64,000 nt of DNA from NCBI RefSeq assembly GCF_009830285.1, contig NZ_WUQX01000001.1:3844501-3908500 (forward strand), written 5' to 3'. Below, in pieces: positions 1 to 10,374 of the stretch. Numbering within the stretch: position 1 is the stretch's first letter; every line of letters begins with the position of its first letter. A program made the position numbers and the translations under genes. The stretch is from Sporofaciens musculi (lineage in GTDB: Bacteria > Bacillota > Clostridia > Lachnospirales > Lachnospiraceae). The notes below the pieces were generated by a model. It worked only from the letters and a program-made list of their open reading frames with translations, did not search any database and had not been told where the DNA came from.

Positions 1-460
1 CGGAGATGAAATATGGAGCCAGTGGGAAGGCATACCTGAGGCCATTCTGGACTTGTCAGATAAAAGTATTGTTTCCTTTGTCATTGGACATTCCAATAAT
101 AATGCCCTTGTTTTTGAAACCTTTGACACTGCCCATGAAAACCATCCAGATGCAAGGCCTTTATTCCACAGTGACCGTGGATACCAATACACCTCAAAAT
201 ACTTCCGTAAAAAGCTTAACAAAGCGGGAATGACACAAAGCATGTCAAGAGTATCCAGATGTATTGATAACGGACCAATGGAAGCGTTCTGGGGGATGCT
301 GAAATCAGAAATGTATTACCTGAAGAAATTTCAAACATATGAGGAGCTAAAGGAGGCTGTATCAGATTACATAGATTATTATAATAATCATCGGTATCAG
401 AAACGCTTAAACTGTATGACACCGATAGAATATAGAAACTATTTGAAAGATGCTGCATAA
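1..460 (+). pseudogene. IS3-family transposase OrfB, 5'-partial and frameshifted
   Basis: C-terminal part of an rve/DDE transposase of the IS150/IS3 type. Visible are the second catalytic Asp in HSDRGYQYTS (about 158-187) and the Glu in NGPMEAFWGMLKSEMYYL, followed by the usual YIDYYNNHR and MTPIEYRNYL ending. The first residues, MKYGASGKAYL, are read in frame 3 from position 6, while AILDLSDKSIVSFVIG onward is read in frame 2. About one base is missing near position 39 (AGGCC where a Ser-Ala codon pair is expected). The 5' end lies outside the window. Homology and frameshift are seen directly; that the copy is inactive is inference. Confidence 0.85.
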
Positions 461-467
461 AAGCTCT

Positions 468-510
468 GCCAGTCCTCTTTGCGACTGGCAGGTAAAAATT
501 TTTATTTTTT
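468..510 (+). terminator. Hairpin after the IS3 transposase
   Basis: GCCAGTC (468-474) pairs with GACTGGC (483-489) and is followed by a T-rich tract (500-510). It lies between the transposase stop and the IS end. Confidence 0.6.
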
Positions 511-539
511 TAACTGTCTACTTGACAGGGAGCGGTTCA
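511..539. repeat. Probable right terminal inverted repeat of the left IS3 element
   Basis: The stretch containing GTCTACTTGACAGG and ending in GAGCGGTTCA lies about 50 bp after the transposase stop, where the right end of an IS150-like element is expected. The left end is outside the window, so pairing cannot be checked. Confidence 0.5.
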
Positions 540-569
540 TTTTATTTCACAAGTTCATCGGCTCCGCAT

Positions 570-746
570 CTATGTGTCTGGCTCTGTGATGACTATTGTA
601 TGTAAATTTTTTACTTCAATTAGCGTTTTCTTCTTACACTTTGGACAATAGAGAGGGTAGTTCTTCAAAACGGTATCTTTTCTTATTCTGTCACGGGTTT
701 TGTTACCGCAAACAGGACATAACAGCCAAACGGTATCTTTATTCAT
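570..746 (-). CDS. Cysteine-rich KTR-type small protein
   Basis: A 58-residue protein starting MNKDTVWLLCPVCGNKTRD with a second cysteine pair in YCPKCKKKTLIEV. The two CxxC pairs form a probable zinc ribbon, and the NKTR motif matches the Cys_rich_KTR family common in clostridial conjugative elements. The role of the family is unknown. It is the third gene in a minus-strand run after two flavodoxin-like genes. No strong Shine-Dalgarno sequence is seen before the ATG, so translation may be weak or coupled. Confidence 0.6.
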   Translation of the reverse strand: MNKDTVWLLCPVCGNKTRDRIRKDTVLKNYPLYCPKCKKKTLIEVKNLHTIVITEPDT

Positions 747-755
747 TTTCTAATT

Positions 756-1304
756 TTATTGAATGGACACACCAAGCTGATATGCTTCATCCAATTTTTC
801 ATTCTCTGAAATATCACCAACATTCATAACCCCGCCACAAAGAACCTTTCCTATACTTTTCCATCCAAGGTGCTTTTCAAGACGGTCATACCAATATTCG
901 CTTTCTTCAAAACCATACCCTTCTGCCGCCATAATCAGAGCCATATCCTTTTTAGGGTTTCGATAATTAGGATTACACTCCGCAACAGCAAACAGCCTGT
1001 CAAATGCAGTTTTTAATTGCCCGCTAATTGTCCAATAATATAAAGGCGATGCAAGAATTACAATATCCGCTTCTTGATAAACAGGATAAATTACGTCCAT
1101 ATCATCCTTCTGCACACAAGGACTGTTACAATCTTTACCACCGCCGAAACATCCTTTGCAACCATTGATATTCATTTCTCCAAGGAAAAATTCTGTAACC
1201 TGATTTCCTGCTTTTTCTGCTCCCCTTTTAAATGCAGCCGTTAATGTAGCTGTATTCCCTTTTTTACGTGGACTTCCATTCAGTATTATTATTTTTTTGC
1301 TCAT
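756..1304 (-). CDS. Flavodoxin-like NAD(P)H-dependent FMN oxidoreductase
   Basis: A 182-residue protein of the NADPH-dependent FMN reductase/iron-sulfur flavoprotein fold. The N-terminal MSKKIIILNGSPRKKGNT is the FMN-phosphate loop, followed by CKGCFGGGKDC, which resembles the cysteine cluster of iron-sulfur flavoproteins. ASPLYYWTISGQLKTAFDR is the second conserved block. The ATG at 1304 is preferred to the longer upstream start because AGAGGTTG precedes it at good spacing. It lies 17 bp after the gene at 1322-1867, is clearly paralogous to it and is probably co-transcribed. The substrate is unknown; a redox-stress role is inferred from the divergent HxlR regulator. Confidence 0.8.
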   Translation of the reverse strand: MSKKIIILNGSPRKKGNTATLTAAFKRGAEKAGNQVTEFFLGEMNINGCKGCFGGGKDCNSPCVQKDDMDVIYPVYQEADIVILASPLYYWTISGQLKTAFDRLFAVAECNPNYRNPKKDMALIMAAEGYGFEESEYWYDRLEKHLGWKSIGKVLCGGVMNVGDISENEKLDEAYQLGVSIQ

Positions 1305-1321
1305 ATACCCAACCTCTTTTC

Positions 1322-1867
1322 TTATATGCTTTTTGCAAGAGCGATTGCTTTTTTGCAACCATCCGTTTTTTCAATATCACCAACATTTAACACTCCAGGC
1401 ACAAGTACTTCGCCTACCATATTCCATTTCAGCAAAGCCGCCGAACGCTCGATTGGAATACGGACACCATCAAAAACAGACATATCATCTTCTTCACAAC
1501 AAGCAATCAAGGCACACTCTTTTCCTGCTATATCTTTACCGCCTACCACGAAAGAAAACAATTTATCAATCACGCATTTAATTTGTGCAGGAATGGAATA
1601 CCAATAGACGGGCATTGAAAAAACAATCATATCTGCATGAAAAATATCAGTTGCAATTTTATTAAAATCATCATCAAAACTGCAAGCTTTTCCCGAATGA
1701 TAGCAGGTTTCACAAGCGTGACAGCCTCCAACATTGCTTTGTGCTGCATCAAACCTTATAATGGAATGCCCATTTTTAGTCGCCGCTTCAATAAATGCTT
1801 CAGTCATACTTAAACTATTCCCTTTTTTACGCGGACTTCCAGTAATTACTACAATTTTTTTACCCAT
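1322..1867 (-). CDS. Flavodoxin-like NAD(P)H-dependent oxidoreductase
   Basis: A 181-residue paralogue of the downstream gene. The FMN-binding loop is VVITGSPRKKGNS, the cysteine pair is GGCHACETCYHSGKAC, and MPVYWYSIPAQIKCVIDK is the flavin-contact block. It is the first gene of a minus-strand operon with 756-1304 and possibly 570-746. It diverges from an HxlR regulator across a 138-bp region holding a plausible promoter. Such pairs usually respond to quinone, aldehyde or disulfide stress; for this copy that is inference. Confidence 0.82.
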   Translation of the reverse strand: MGKKIVVITGSPRKKGNSLSMTEAFIEAATKNGHSIIRFDAAQSNVGGCHACETCYHSGKACSFDDDFNKIATDIFHADMIVFSMPVYWYSIPAQIKCVIDKLFSFVVGGKDIAGKECALIACCEEDDMSVFDGVRIPIERSAALLKWNMVGEVLVPGVLNVGDIEKTDGCKKAIALAKSI

Positions 1868-1933
1868 TCTACAATCTCCAATCTATTTTATAATTTGTGG
1901 AACACGTTGACTTCCGTGTCTCTCCATATTATA

Positions 1934-1986
1934 ATCATAGCAAGAATTATCTTTTAATCAAGTACGCACATTATTGTTATATACTT
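1934..1986 (-). promoter_or_regulatory. Divergent promoter and candidate HxlR operator
   Basis: On the minus strand TTGATT (1956-1961) and TATGAT (1934-1939) are 16 bp apart and point to the flavodoxin operon. Next to the -35, AAGTA (1960-1964) and TACTT (1982-1986) form an inverted repeat lying between both genes. HxlR-family proteins commonly bind such AGTA/TACT repeats; the assignment is inference. Confidence 0.4.
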
Positions 1987-2005
1987 ACCAAAAGGAGAGT
2001 GTAAA

Positions 2006-2344
2006 ATGAACGAACATTGTATTTCAAAAGAATGTTTAGCAACAACAGGTTTCAGTTATACATTATCGTTGATAAATGGAAAATACAAAATGACAATTCT
2101 ATATACACTAATGGAATTTGGCGTTGTCCGATTCAATGAAATGAAAAAATATATCGGTGGAATTTCTTTTAAAACACTAAGTTTGTCTTTAAAGGAACTG
2201 GAAGCAGACCAACTTGTACATAGAGAAGAATATCCCCAAATCCCTCCAAAAGTTGAATATAGTTTAACTGAACGTGGAAAGTCACTCATTCCTATTTTAG
2301 ATGGTATGTGTGAGTGGGGTGATAAGAACAGAATAATAAAATAA
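2006..2344 (+). CDS. HxlR-family winged-helix regulator
   Basis: A 112-residue protein with the HxlR layout: an early Cys (C6/C11), then INGKYKMTILYTLM, RFNEMKKYIGGISFKTLS as recognition helix, and PPKVEYSLTERGKSL as the wing. AAAGGAGAGTG precedes the ATG. It is transcribed away from the two flavodoxin-like genes and probably controls them, as redox- or electrophile-sensing HxlR regulators do. The N-terminal cysteines could be the sensor. It is followed by a shared bidirectional terminator. Confidence 0.85.
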   Translation: MNEHCISKECLATTGFSYTLSLINGKYKMTILYTLMEFGVVRFNEMKKYIGGISFKTLSLSLKELEADQLVHREEYPQIPPKVEYSLTERGKSLIPILDGMCEWGDKNRIIK

Positions 2345-2351
2345 CACTTAA

Positions 2352-2381
2352 AACGGCGGTAGTTCAATCCCTACCGCCGTT
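2352..2381. terminator. Bidirectional terminator between hxlR-like gene and tnpV
   Basis: AACGGCGGTAG (2352-2362) and CTACCGCCGTT (2371-2381) form an 11-bp GC-rich stem between the converging genes. Confidence 0.75.
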
Positions 2382-2388
2382 AGTCTGT

Positions 2389-2763
2389 CTATTGATAAAT
2401 CAATTCCCTCTCAACAAGCTCCCTCGCACAAGCTCTTATGTTATTCATTCTTCCAACCCATTCTAAGGCATTTTCTTCTTTTAGTCGTTCCGTTATGCCC
2501 TGTGCCTGTTTCATGCCCTCTATGAGCCTTTCAAAGCGTTCCTGCGCCTGCCTGTCAATGTCGGCAAGGTAAGTATTCAGCCTGCCGCTTGTGAGAAGAT
2601 TGGTGTATGTAACCTTGCGGTACTGTTTCAGATAGTCCAGATGCCGCTGTCCCCATGTGCCTATCGGCTGTTCTTCTTCGGCGGGTAAAGCTATACATGG
2701 AATTAAATAGTCACCTTGCCTTTCGTATCTGCCACCCATTTCCTCAAAAATCGTCTTTGCCAT
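2389..2763 (-). CDS. tnpV: TnpV-family transposon protein
   Basis: A 124-residue protein of the TnpV family known from Tn4451-like elements. The family core is visible: YLIPCIALPAEEEQPIG, then RHLDYLKQYRK and, near the end, NALEWVGRMNNIRACA. A GGAGG sits 8 bp before the ATG. Its biochemical role is unknown. A second, divergent copy occurs at 18974-19351. It abuts the broken helicase fragment and marks the edge of an old insertion. Confidence 0.8.
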   Translation of the reverse strand: MAKTIFEEMGGRYERQGDYLIPCIALPAEEEQPIGTWGQRHLDYLKQYRKVTYTNLLTSGRLNTYLADIDRQAQERFERLIEGMKQAQGITERLKEENALEWVGRMNNIRACARELVERELIYQ

Positions 2764-2769
2764 TGTCTG

Positions 2770-3600
2770 TTACCTCCACATTCTTTTTATTTTGAATGTC
2801 CGCAAAATCCGTCCTACATCTCCGGGCCTCCAGGGGCAGTCCAGATCGTGAAGGGCCACCAGCAAATCCTGTACGTTGGTTCCGGCCCCCATCTTCTGGG
2901 TAGAGCCTAACAGGACGCGCACCTGGCCGGAGCGGACTTTGGAAAACAGCTCCTTTTTGCGGACTTCGGTATTTGCTTCATGGATAAAAGCAATCTGGCT
3001 GGCGGGCATACCCTGTGCGATGAGTTTCTGCCGGATGTCCTCATAGACCGTAAAGGCCAGCGGTTTCTCCGGCTCTGGAACCGCTTGTTCCAAAGCATGA
3101 AGTATCGGGTTATCCAGCGTTTTAGCCACCTTTTTGGAGCCAGCCGCCTGGGGTGTGGAAATATCGCAAAACACCAGCTGGGTCAGCTTTTCCGGCTGTC
3201 CGTCCCGCCAGATTTGCAGGATATTGTCCACGCACTGGTTGACCTTGGTGCCGGGTTCGTCCGGCAGAATGGGATTGATAATGCGCTGGTCCAGCCCCAG
3301 CTTGCGGCCATCCGAGGTGATTTTCAGCATATTGTCCTCCGATGGGTCAACGGTTCCCGAATGGACTCTGGCGGCGCGCTCGGAGAGGGCCTTCACCATA
3401 TCCTGCTGGTGTTCGGTGGGCTTTACTACGATGTTGTGGTATTCCACCTCCGGGGTGGGCAGGTCCAGCTGGTCGGCGGTCTTGATGTCCGCAACCTCTT
3501 TGAACAGGTTCATCAGCTCCGGCAGGTTAAAGAATTTGGAAAACCTTGTCCGCGCCCGGTAGCCGGTCCCCTCCGGGGCCAGTTCCCTGTCCCCAGTTTT
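2770..3600 (-). pseudogene. Fragment of conjugative-element SNF2-type helicase
   Basis: About 275 residues from the C-terminal helicase lobe of the very large methylase/helicase protein of Tn1549-type elements (normally over 2000 residues). The frame is open above the first ATG up to about 3600 (RARTRFSKFFNLPEL). Motifs seen are SKVRSGQVRVLLGSTQKMGA and DLDCPWRPGD, after which the expected SGRIIRQGN helicase motif is replaced by unrelated residues. The fragment is therefore cut at both ends: by the truncated recombinase on one side and the TnpV segment on the other. Confidence 0.75.
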
Positions 3601-3620
3601 ATAGATACATAAATGGATTT

Positions 3621-5090
3621 TTAATTGATTTCCCCAACAAACTTGTAGAAAATCCTGATATTCTGGACTTTCTCTCCATTGATGGTCTGAGGTTCCGAAA
3701 CCTCAATCTTTTCGATCAGACGGTTGACGATCTCTGTGGTCAGCTCCTTAATCTCGGCACACTCCGCCATTTCATTGGCAAGGCGTTCCGCTTTATCTGC
3801 ACTGTCCTCCAGATTTTCAGCCATCGCTCTTAACTTTTCGATTTGCTCCGTATAGTGTTTCTTTTCCTGCTCAAAATGTGCAGACAACAGCCGGAACTGC
3901 TGCTCTGATATTATCTGCTTTGACCAGTCCCCATACAACTTGATGAATTGATTATCAGATTCTTTTAATTTTTTCTCTAAGACAGCCACTTTCTTGTCAA
4001 TATTTGCCCTGCTGTTTGCCGATGAAGTATTCATCTGACCAAGCACTTTCCGCATGAATTTCTCCCGATCCTTTATGACCTTTCCTGCATGGAACTGGAT
4101 ATCGGAAAGCACCAGTTCCTCCAAATCTCCGGCGCTGATGCGGTGCTTACTGCAGAACTTCGCTCCCCTTACACGGTAAATCCGGCATAGGTAATACGTC
4201 CTTTCAAGCAATGGTCTGTCCGGATTCCTTCCATCCGTATGGATTGTCAGGTTATTACCACAATCGGCACATTTTAAAATTCCACGGAACTTATTGTCAT
4301 AACCAGAAGTGCAAGGTTTCACCTTTGTATGCCTGTCAAGGATTTCCTGAACGGTATTCCATGTATGCTCGTCCACAATGGCTTCATGGTCGCTGGGTAT
4401 GGTTACACGTTCCTTAATCGGGATATAACCTCTTGTCTGCTGTTTAAAATGCTTCCTGTCATACCTCTGTACCCAAAAATAACCTTTATACAGAGGATTC
4501 CGGAGTATACGGATTATCGTAGACTGTTTCCAATTATAAATATCATCCTCAGCGATCAAAAACTTTCCGAAAACTTCCTGATTGTAATAAGCTGGCTTCG
4601 GAATTTTTTCTTCATAAAGGATTTTCCCGATTTTATTGTTTCCGTAGCCTTCCAACGCAAGCTGGAAAATATAGCGGACAGTCGGCGCTGTTTCTTCATC
4701 CGCAATCAGGTGGTTCTTGTCTGCCGGGTCTTTTTTATAACCAAACGGTGCATAAGCCCCCCATAAATTTCCCCTGACTGGCTCGGATATACCTTCCCGT
4801 CTTTACCTTTTTTGAAATATCCCTCGAATAAAATTCGTTCAGGATATTCTTAAATGGGGTAATGTCCATCTCACCGGTGTTTGCCGAATCTACGCCGTCA
4901 TTGACAGCGATATAACGGACATGGTGATTCGGGAAAAATACCTCGATATATGCCCCGCTCTCCAGATAATTCCTGCCGAGCCTTGATAAATCTTTGGTTA
5001 TGACACAATCCACATGCCCCGCCTCGATATCCCCAATCATTTGTTGAAAAGATGGTCGATTGAAAGCTGACGTTAGATAACGATACTTTT
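3621..5090 (-). pseudogene. Large serine recombinase, N-terminally truncated and frameshifted
   Basis: Homologous to the intact recombinase at 30465-32129. The resolvase block [19 protein letters not shown] and the DITPFKNILNEFYSRDISKK segment lie in 4735-5090; the recombinase domain, zinc ribbon (CADCGNN) and coiled coil are in 3621-4750. A run of six C at 4757-4762, where five are expected, shifts the frame. Upstream of about 5090 homology stops, removing some 60 residues including the YxRLS catalytic serine. It cannot catalyse recombination even if the frameshift is a sequencing error. Confidence 0.85.
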
Positions 5091-5165
5091 GAAAACACTG
5101 GAAAATCAAGGTTTTTCGAGCGACGGACAAGCAGGGTATTGTACTAAAAACTGAATACGACGCAG

Positions 5166-5215
5166 AAGCGGCGTTTCTTACTCTCTATACGGGAGAACAG
5201 GAACGCCGCTTTTCA
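5166..5215. terminator. Hairpin with 10-bp stem
   Basis: AAGCGGCGTT (5166-5175) pairs with AACGCCGCTT (5202-5211), followed by TTTTC. It separates the recombinase remnant from the replication module. Confidence 0.6.
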
Positions 5216-5221
5216 TGCCCT

Positions 5222-5339
5222 TTGTTACGCAGTAGGGGCAGAAAAAGCCTTGCTACAAGCGGTTTTCCGGGCGCGTATCTGGCGCGGCAAGGGATTTATA
5301 CCTTATCCCCCCGAAACCGCGCTTCTACTGCGTAACAAA
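5222..5339. repeat. Structured ~115-nt repeat, family A copy 1
   Basis: The ends TGTTACGCAGTAG and CTACTGCGTAACA are perfectly complementary over 13 nt. Inside are a small CTTG/CAAG hairpin and a GGGAT/ATCCC hairpin whose loop holds TTTATACC. The element ends just before the Shine-Dalgarno of the replication initiator gene. Copies with the same plan lie at 12162 and 48213. It could be a riboregulator, an origin site or a protein-binding cruciform. Confidence 0.7.
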
Positions 5340-5363
5340 TCCAAAGCAAAGGAGCTATGAACT

Positions 5364-6347
5364 ATGGCAGTTTTCAGAGTGGAACGAAACAAGGGCTACA
5401 CTGTTATGAGCAACCACCACCTACGCAACAAGGAGCTATCCCTAAAAGCAAAAGGGCTGTTGTCGCAAATGCTGTCACTCCCCGAAGATTGGGACTACAC
5501 CTTGAAAGGCTTATCCCTTATCAACCGGGAGAAGATAGACGCTATCCGCGAAGCCATTAAGGAACTTGAACGCGCCGGGTATATCGTCCGGTCAAGGGAG
5601 CGCGACGAGAAAGGACGCTTGCGGGGCGCGGACTATGTGATATTCGAGCAGCCGCAGCCGCCTACGCCGGATTTACCTACATTGGAAAATCCAACATTGG
5701 ATAATCCAACGCAGGAAAAACCAACATTGGAAAAACCTACGTTGGAAAATCCAACGCAATTAAATAAAGATATACAAAGAACTGACTTACCAAAAAAAGA
5801 AAAATTAAATACAGATTTATCAAGTACCCATTCCATTCCTATCCTTTCCCCTAACCCCTCACCTTGCGGGGAAGCGGCTGCGCCGCCAGAACGGAAAGGA
5901 ACGGAAGCGGCAGCACAGAGCGCAGTAGAGATATACCGGGAAATCATCAAGGACAATATCGACTACCACATTCTCAAACAGGATATGAAGTTTGACAGTG
6001 ACAGGCTTGACGAGATTGTAGACCTCATGCTTGAAACGGTATGCACCGCCAGAAAGCGGGTGCGGATTGCGGGGGACGACTACCCGGCAGAGCTTGTGAA
6101 ATCTAAGTTTATGAAACTGGACGGCGAACATATCCGCTTTGTGCTTGACTGTATGCGGGAGAACACAACCAAAATCCGCAACATCAAGCAATATCTGAAA
6201 GCCGCCCTTTTCAATGCCCCGTCCACAATCGGCAATTATTACACTTCCCTTGTCGCCCATGACATGGCAAGCGGCGCACTGTCACCGAAAAAGCCGCAGT
6301 ACGGCGACCCGGACTATTATTCATACAACGAGGGCGAAAGCCTGTAA
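5364..6347 (+). CDS. Replication initiator protein A-like, DUF6017-type
   Basis: 327 residues. The N-terminal winged-helix of the RepA_N type is seen in NKGYTVMSNHHLRNKELSLK and AKGLLSQMLSLPEDWDYT, followed by a DUF6017-like C-terminal domain (about 190-300). The two are joined by a low-complexity linker containing six PTxEN/PTxEK-type repeats (about residues 103-131). It is the first gene of the outer element's module rep, DUF5348, PcfB, TraG. AAAGGAGC precedes the start by about 10 bp and the family A repeat lies immediately upstream. A role in replication of the excised circle is inferred from family. Confidence 0.75.
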   Translation: MAVFRVERNKGYTVMSNHHLRNKELSLKAKGLLSQMLSLPEDWDYTLKGLSLINREKIDAIREAIKELERAGYIVRSRERDEKGRLRGADYVIFEQPQPPTPDLPTLENPTLDNPTQEKPTLEKPTLENPTQLNKDIQRTDLPKKEKLNTDLSSTHSIPILSPNPSPCGEAAAPPERKGTEAAAQSAVEIYREIIKDNIDYHILKQDMKFDSDRLDEIVDLMLETVCTARKRVRIAGDDYPAELVKSKFMKLDGEHIRFVLDCMRENTTKIRNIKQYLKAALFNAPSTIGNYYTSLVAHDMASGALSPKKPQYGDPDYYSYNEGESL

Positions 6348-6370
6348 AACAACAAAAGGAGGATTTTATT

Positions 6371-6592
6371 ATGGCACAGAAAATGACAGGAGCATTGGTA
6401 TTTGACGAGCGCACCGACCGTTACGACATTCGCTTTGACTTAAACAGCTACTATGGCGGGCTGCATTGTGGAGAGTGCTTTGACGTATTCGTGCGGGGCA
6501 AGTGGAAGCCGACCCGGATGGAGTACGGCGACAACTGGTATCTTGTGGGTATCAGAGCCGAGGACTTGAACGGGCTGCGGGTGCGTATCTGA
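6371..6592 (+). CDS. DUF5348-like small protein
   Basis: 73 residues, MTGALVFDERTDRYDIRFD with a CGECFDVF centre, matching the small DUF5348 proteins that follow the replication gene in Tn1549-type elements. AAAGGAGG lies before the ATG. Function unknown. Confidence 0.6.
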   Translation: MAQKMTGALVFDERTDRYDIRFDLNSYYGGLHCGECFDVFVRGKWKPTRMEYGDNWYLVGIRAEDLNGLRVRI

Positions 6593-6633
6593 CCGCCGCC
6601 CTATAAAGAAACGAGAAAGGAGGACGCGAGGAA

Positions 6634-7110
6634 TTGCAGGACGAAGTAAACGAAAAGACCATAGCCCTTTACATCAAGACCGGGAAACTGACCGCGCAGA
6701 CGCTCCAAAAGGCAATGAAAGCCATACTGTCAAAGGGCAAAAAGCAGCTTGCAAAACCGCCACAGGGAAAGCAGAGCTTAAAGCAGCTTATGAAGCAGAA
6801 CGCGGGCGTTTCCAACATTGAGATTACCGAGGGCAATATCAAAGCCTTTGAGGGTACGGCGAAAAAGTACGGTATCGACTTTGCGCTGAAAAAGGACGCG
6901 ACGGAAAGCCCGCCCCGCTATCTGGTTTTCTTCAAGGGGCGGGACGCGGACGTGCTGACCGCAGCCTTTAAGGAGTTTTCCGCAAAGAAGCTGACACAGG
7001 AGAAAAAGCCCTCTATCCGAAAGCTGCTCTCAACCCTTAAAGAAGCCGCACAGGGCAAGAACGCGGAACGTGCGAAAGTCAAGAACAAAGACAGGGAGGT
7101 ATCGCTATGA
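6634..7110 (+). CDS. PcfB-family protein (DUF3801)
   Basis: 158 residues beginning at TTG 6634, chosen because GAAAGGAGG precedes it at suitable spacing and no ATG fits. The core NEKTIALYIKTGKLTAQTLQ and the region ITEGNIKAFEGTAKKYGIDF are typical of PcfB proteins, which accompany the coupling protein in Gram-positive conjugation systems. Its stop overlaps the TraG start by 4 bp, so the two are probably translationally coupled. Confidence 0.75.
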   Translation: MQDEVNEKTIALYIKTGKLTAQTLQKAMKAILSKGKKQLAKPPQGKQSLKQLMKQNAGVSNIEITEGNIKAFEGTAKKYGIDFALKKDATESPPRYLVFFKGRDADVLTAAFKEFSAKKLTQEKKPSIRKLLSTLKEAAQGKNAERAKVKNKDREVSL

Positions 7111-7642
7111 AGCCGGAAATCAAGAAGCTGCTTATCCTAAATCTCCCGTATCTGCTCTTTGTCTGGCTCTTTGATAAAGTGGGCGCGGCTGTCCGTCTAT
7201 CCCCCGGCGCGGACGCAAGCGCAAAGCTGCTACATCTTGGGGACGGTTTTACCGCCGCCTTTTCCAGTATCGCGCCGAGCTTCCACCCGGCAGATTTAGC
7301 TTTAGGCATTGCGGGGGCGGTCATTGTCCGGCTGATTATCTACACCAAAGGCAAGAACGCGAAGAAATACCGCCGCGGGACAGAATACGGTTCGGCGCGT
7401 TGGGGCGGGGCTGACGACATAAAGCCGTACACCGACCCGGTATTTGAGAATAATATCCCCTTAACGCAGACGGAACGGCTTACCATGAACAGCCGACCGA
7501 AGCAGCCGAAATACGCAAGAAACAAAAATATCCTTGTAATCGGCGGTTCCGGCAGCGGCAAGACCCGGTTCTTTGTGAAACCGTCGCTCATGCAATGTAC
7601 GTCAAAGGATTTTCCAACGTCGTATATCGTCACTGACCCGAA
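7107..7642 (+). pseudogene. VirD4/TraG coupling protein, segment 1 of 3
   Basis: N-terminal 178 residues: two membrane segments (about 7-25 and 55-80), then a Walker A motif GGSGSGKTRFFVKP and TSYIVTDP. The chain stops where a mobilizable element has entered (after about 7642) and resumes at 14059. Joining CCGAA to AGGAAC across the insertion restores TDPKGTLILETGKM in frame. Coupling proteins are ATPases that feed relaxase-bound DNA to the secretion channel; in this state the gene is disrupted. Confidence 0.85.
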
Positions 7643-7683
7643 CGTGATAGTGTTATAAGGAACTAAAAAGCGTTACATCATAA

Positions 7684-9465
<1,782 letters not shown>

Positions 9466-9482
9466 CATAAGGGGAACCAGAA

Positions 9483-9516
9483 AGAGGACGCAAGGCAGAA
9501 AGCAGCGTCCTCTTTT
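9483..9516 (+). terminator. Terminator of the recombinase gene
   Basis: AGAGGACGC (9483-9491) pairs with GCGTCCTCT (9505-9513), followed by TTTT. Confidence 0.8.
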
Positions 9517-9603
9517 ATGCGCCACGCCAACGGCGGGCGTAAACCCTCGGAGAGCCCACGCCGGCACTTTGCAACGCGAAGCGGTGAAAGTGTCAGAGTG
9601 GGT

Positions 9604-9626
9604 CATATACTTGATAAAAGTATATG
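9604..9626. promoter_or_regulatory. Palindrome CATATACTT/AAGTATATG, candidate operator
   Basis: A perfect 9-bp inverted repeat with 5-nt spacer, about 125 bp upstream of the RHH gene. RHH repressors often bind such AT-rich palindromes near their own promoter; this is inference. Confidence 0.45.
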
Positions 9627-9751
9627 AAAATATCCTCGGCAATCGAAACAGTTACCCTTCTATGAAAGAAATATAGCTTGCATATTGACTTAATGGCTGA
9701 CATCAATTATACTATTATTGTCAGCCAACAATCTTACAAGGGGGTGATGTT

Positions 9752-9928
9752 ATTACTAAGAAAGTTGGACGACCTTATTCTGAAAATCCAAAAGAAATAC
9801 GGCTTACAGTTCGCTTGGATAAAAAACATAATGATATTCTTGAACGATATTCAAACGAAAATGGCATTACAAAAAATGAATCTGTAAGGCGGGGAATTGA
9901 AAAATTGGAGGATAAGGAAACGGAATAA
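9752..9928 (+). CDS. Ribbon-helix-helix DNA-binding protein
   Basis: A 58-codon frame encoding KKVGRPYSENPKEIRLTVRL, DKKHNDILERY and NGITKNESVRRGIEKL, a typical RHH (CopG/Arc-like) protein. AAGGGGG lies at 9738-9744 but the frame has no ATG, GTG or TTG after it; ATT at 9752 is the best-placed codon. An ATG two bases upstream (9748) is in another frame, so either a rare start is used or one base is wrong. It probably autoregulates or controls the replication genes downstream. Confidence 0.65.
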   Translation: MTKKVGRPYSENPKEIRLTVRLDKKHNDILERYSNENGITKNESVRRGIEKLEDKETE

Positions 9929-10071
9929 GTAAGAAGTGGCGTTACCCTCTCACAAGCAGCCGCCACTTCCCACCTTGCAACTACCACAAGGGCAGACCGC
10001 GTAAATATTATACACTGCACGGAACCGTCTTGCAAGTAGTTGTTAAATCCATAAGGAAAGGACGGAAACGA

Positions 10072-10374
10072 ATGGGAAAAATTTTAGAGGCAATCGCAAC
10101 AGACCACCTTTGCGTTGAGCCAGTGATTTATGAAGGGGATTCCAAATTTAACCGGGCAAGAAACCGGTACTGCACCCTCGGAGAAAAGCTGATGGCGAAA
10201 CTCAATGAGGAAGAACGAAAAATGCTGGATGACTACAGCGCGGCACAAAGCGAAGAAAGCGTTCTCTATGGGATTGACCGTTTTGTTAAAGGCTTCCGGT
10301 TAGGGGTACTTATGATGATTGAGGTCATTTCTGATGAAGATGATTTAATTCTCCATGAGGGGGAAAGCGTATGA
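10072..10374 (+). CDS. DUF6809-like protein
   Basis: 100 residues starting MGKILEAIATDHLCVEPVIY and ending in the hallmark IDRFVKGFRLGVLMMIEVI. The start at 10072 is preferred because GGAAAGGACGG precedes it. It overlaps its paralogue by 4 bp and probably forms a coupled pair. Function unknown. Confidence 0.6.
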   Translation: MGKILEAIATDHLCVEPVIYEGDSKFNRARNRYCTLGEKLMAKLNEEERKMLDDYSAAQSEESVLYGIDRFVKGFRLGVLMMIEVISDEDDLILHEGESV

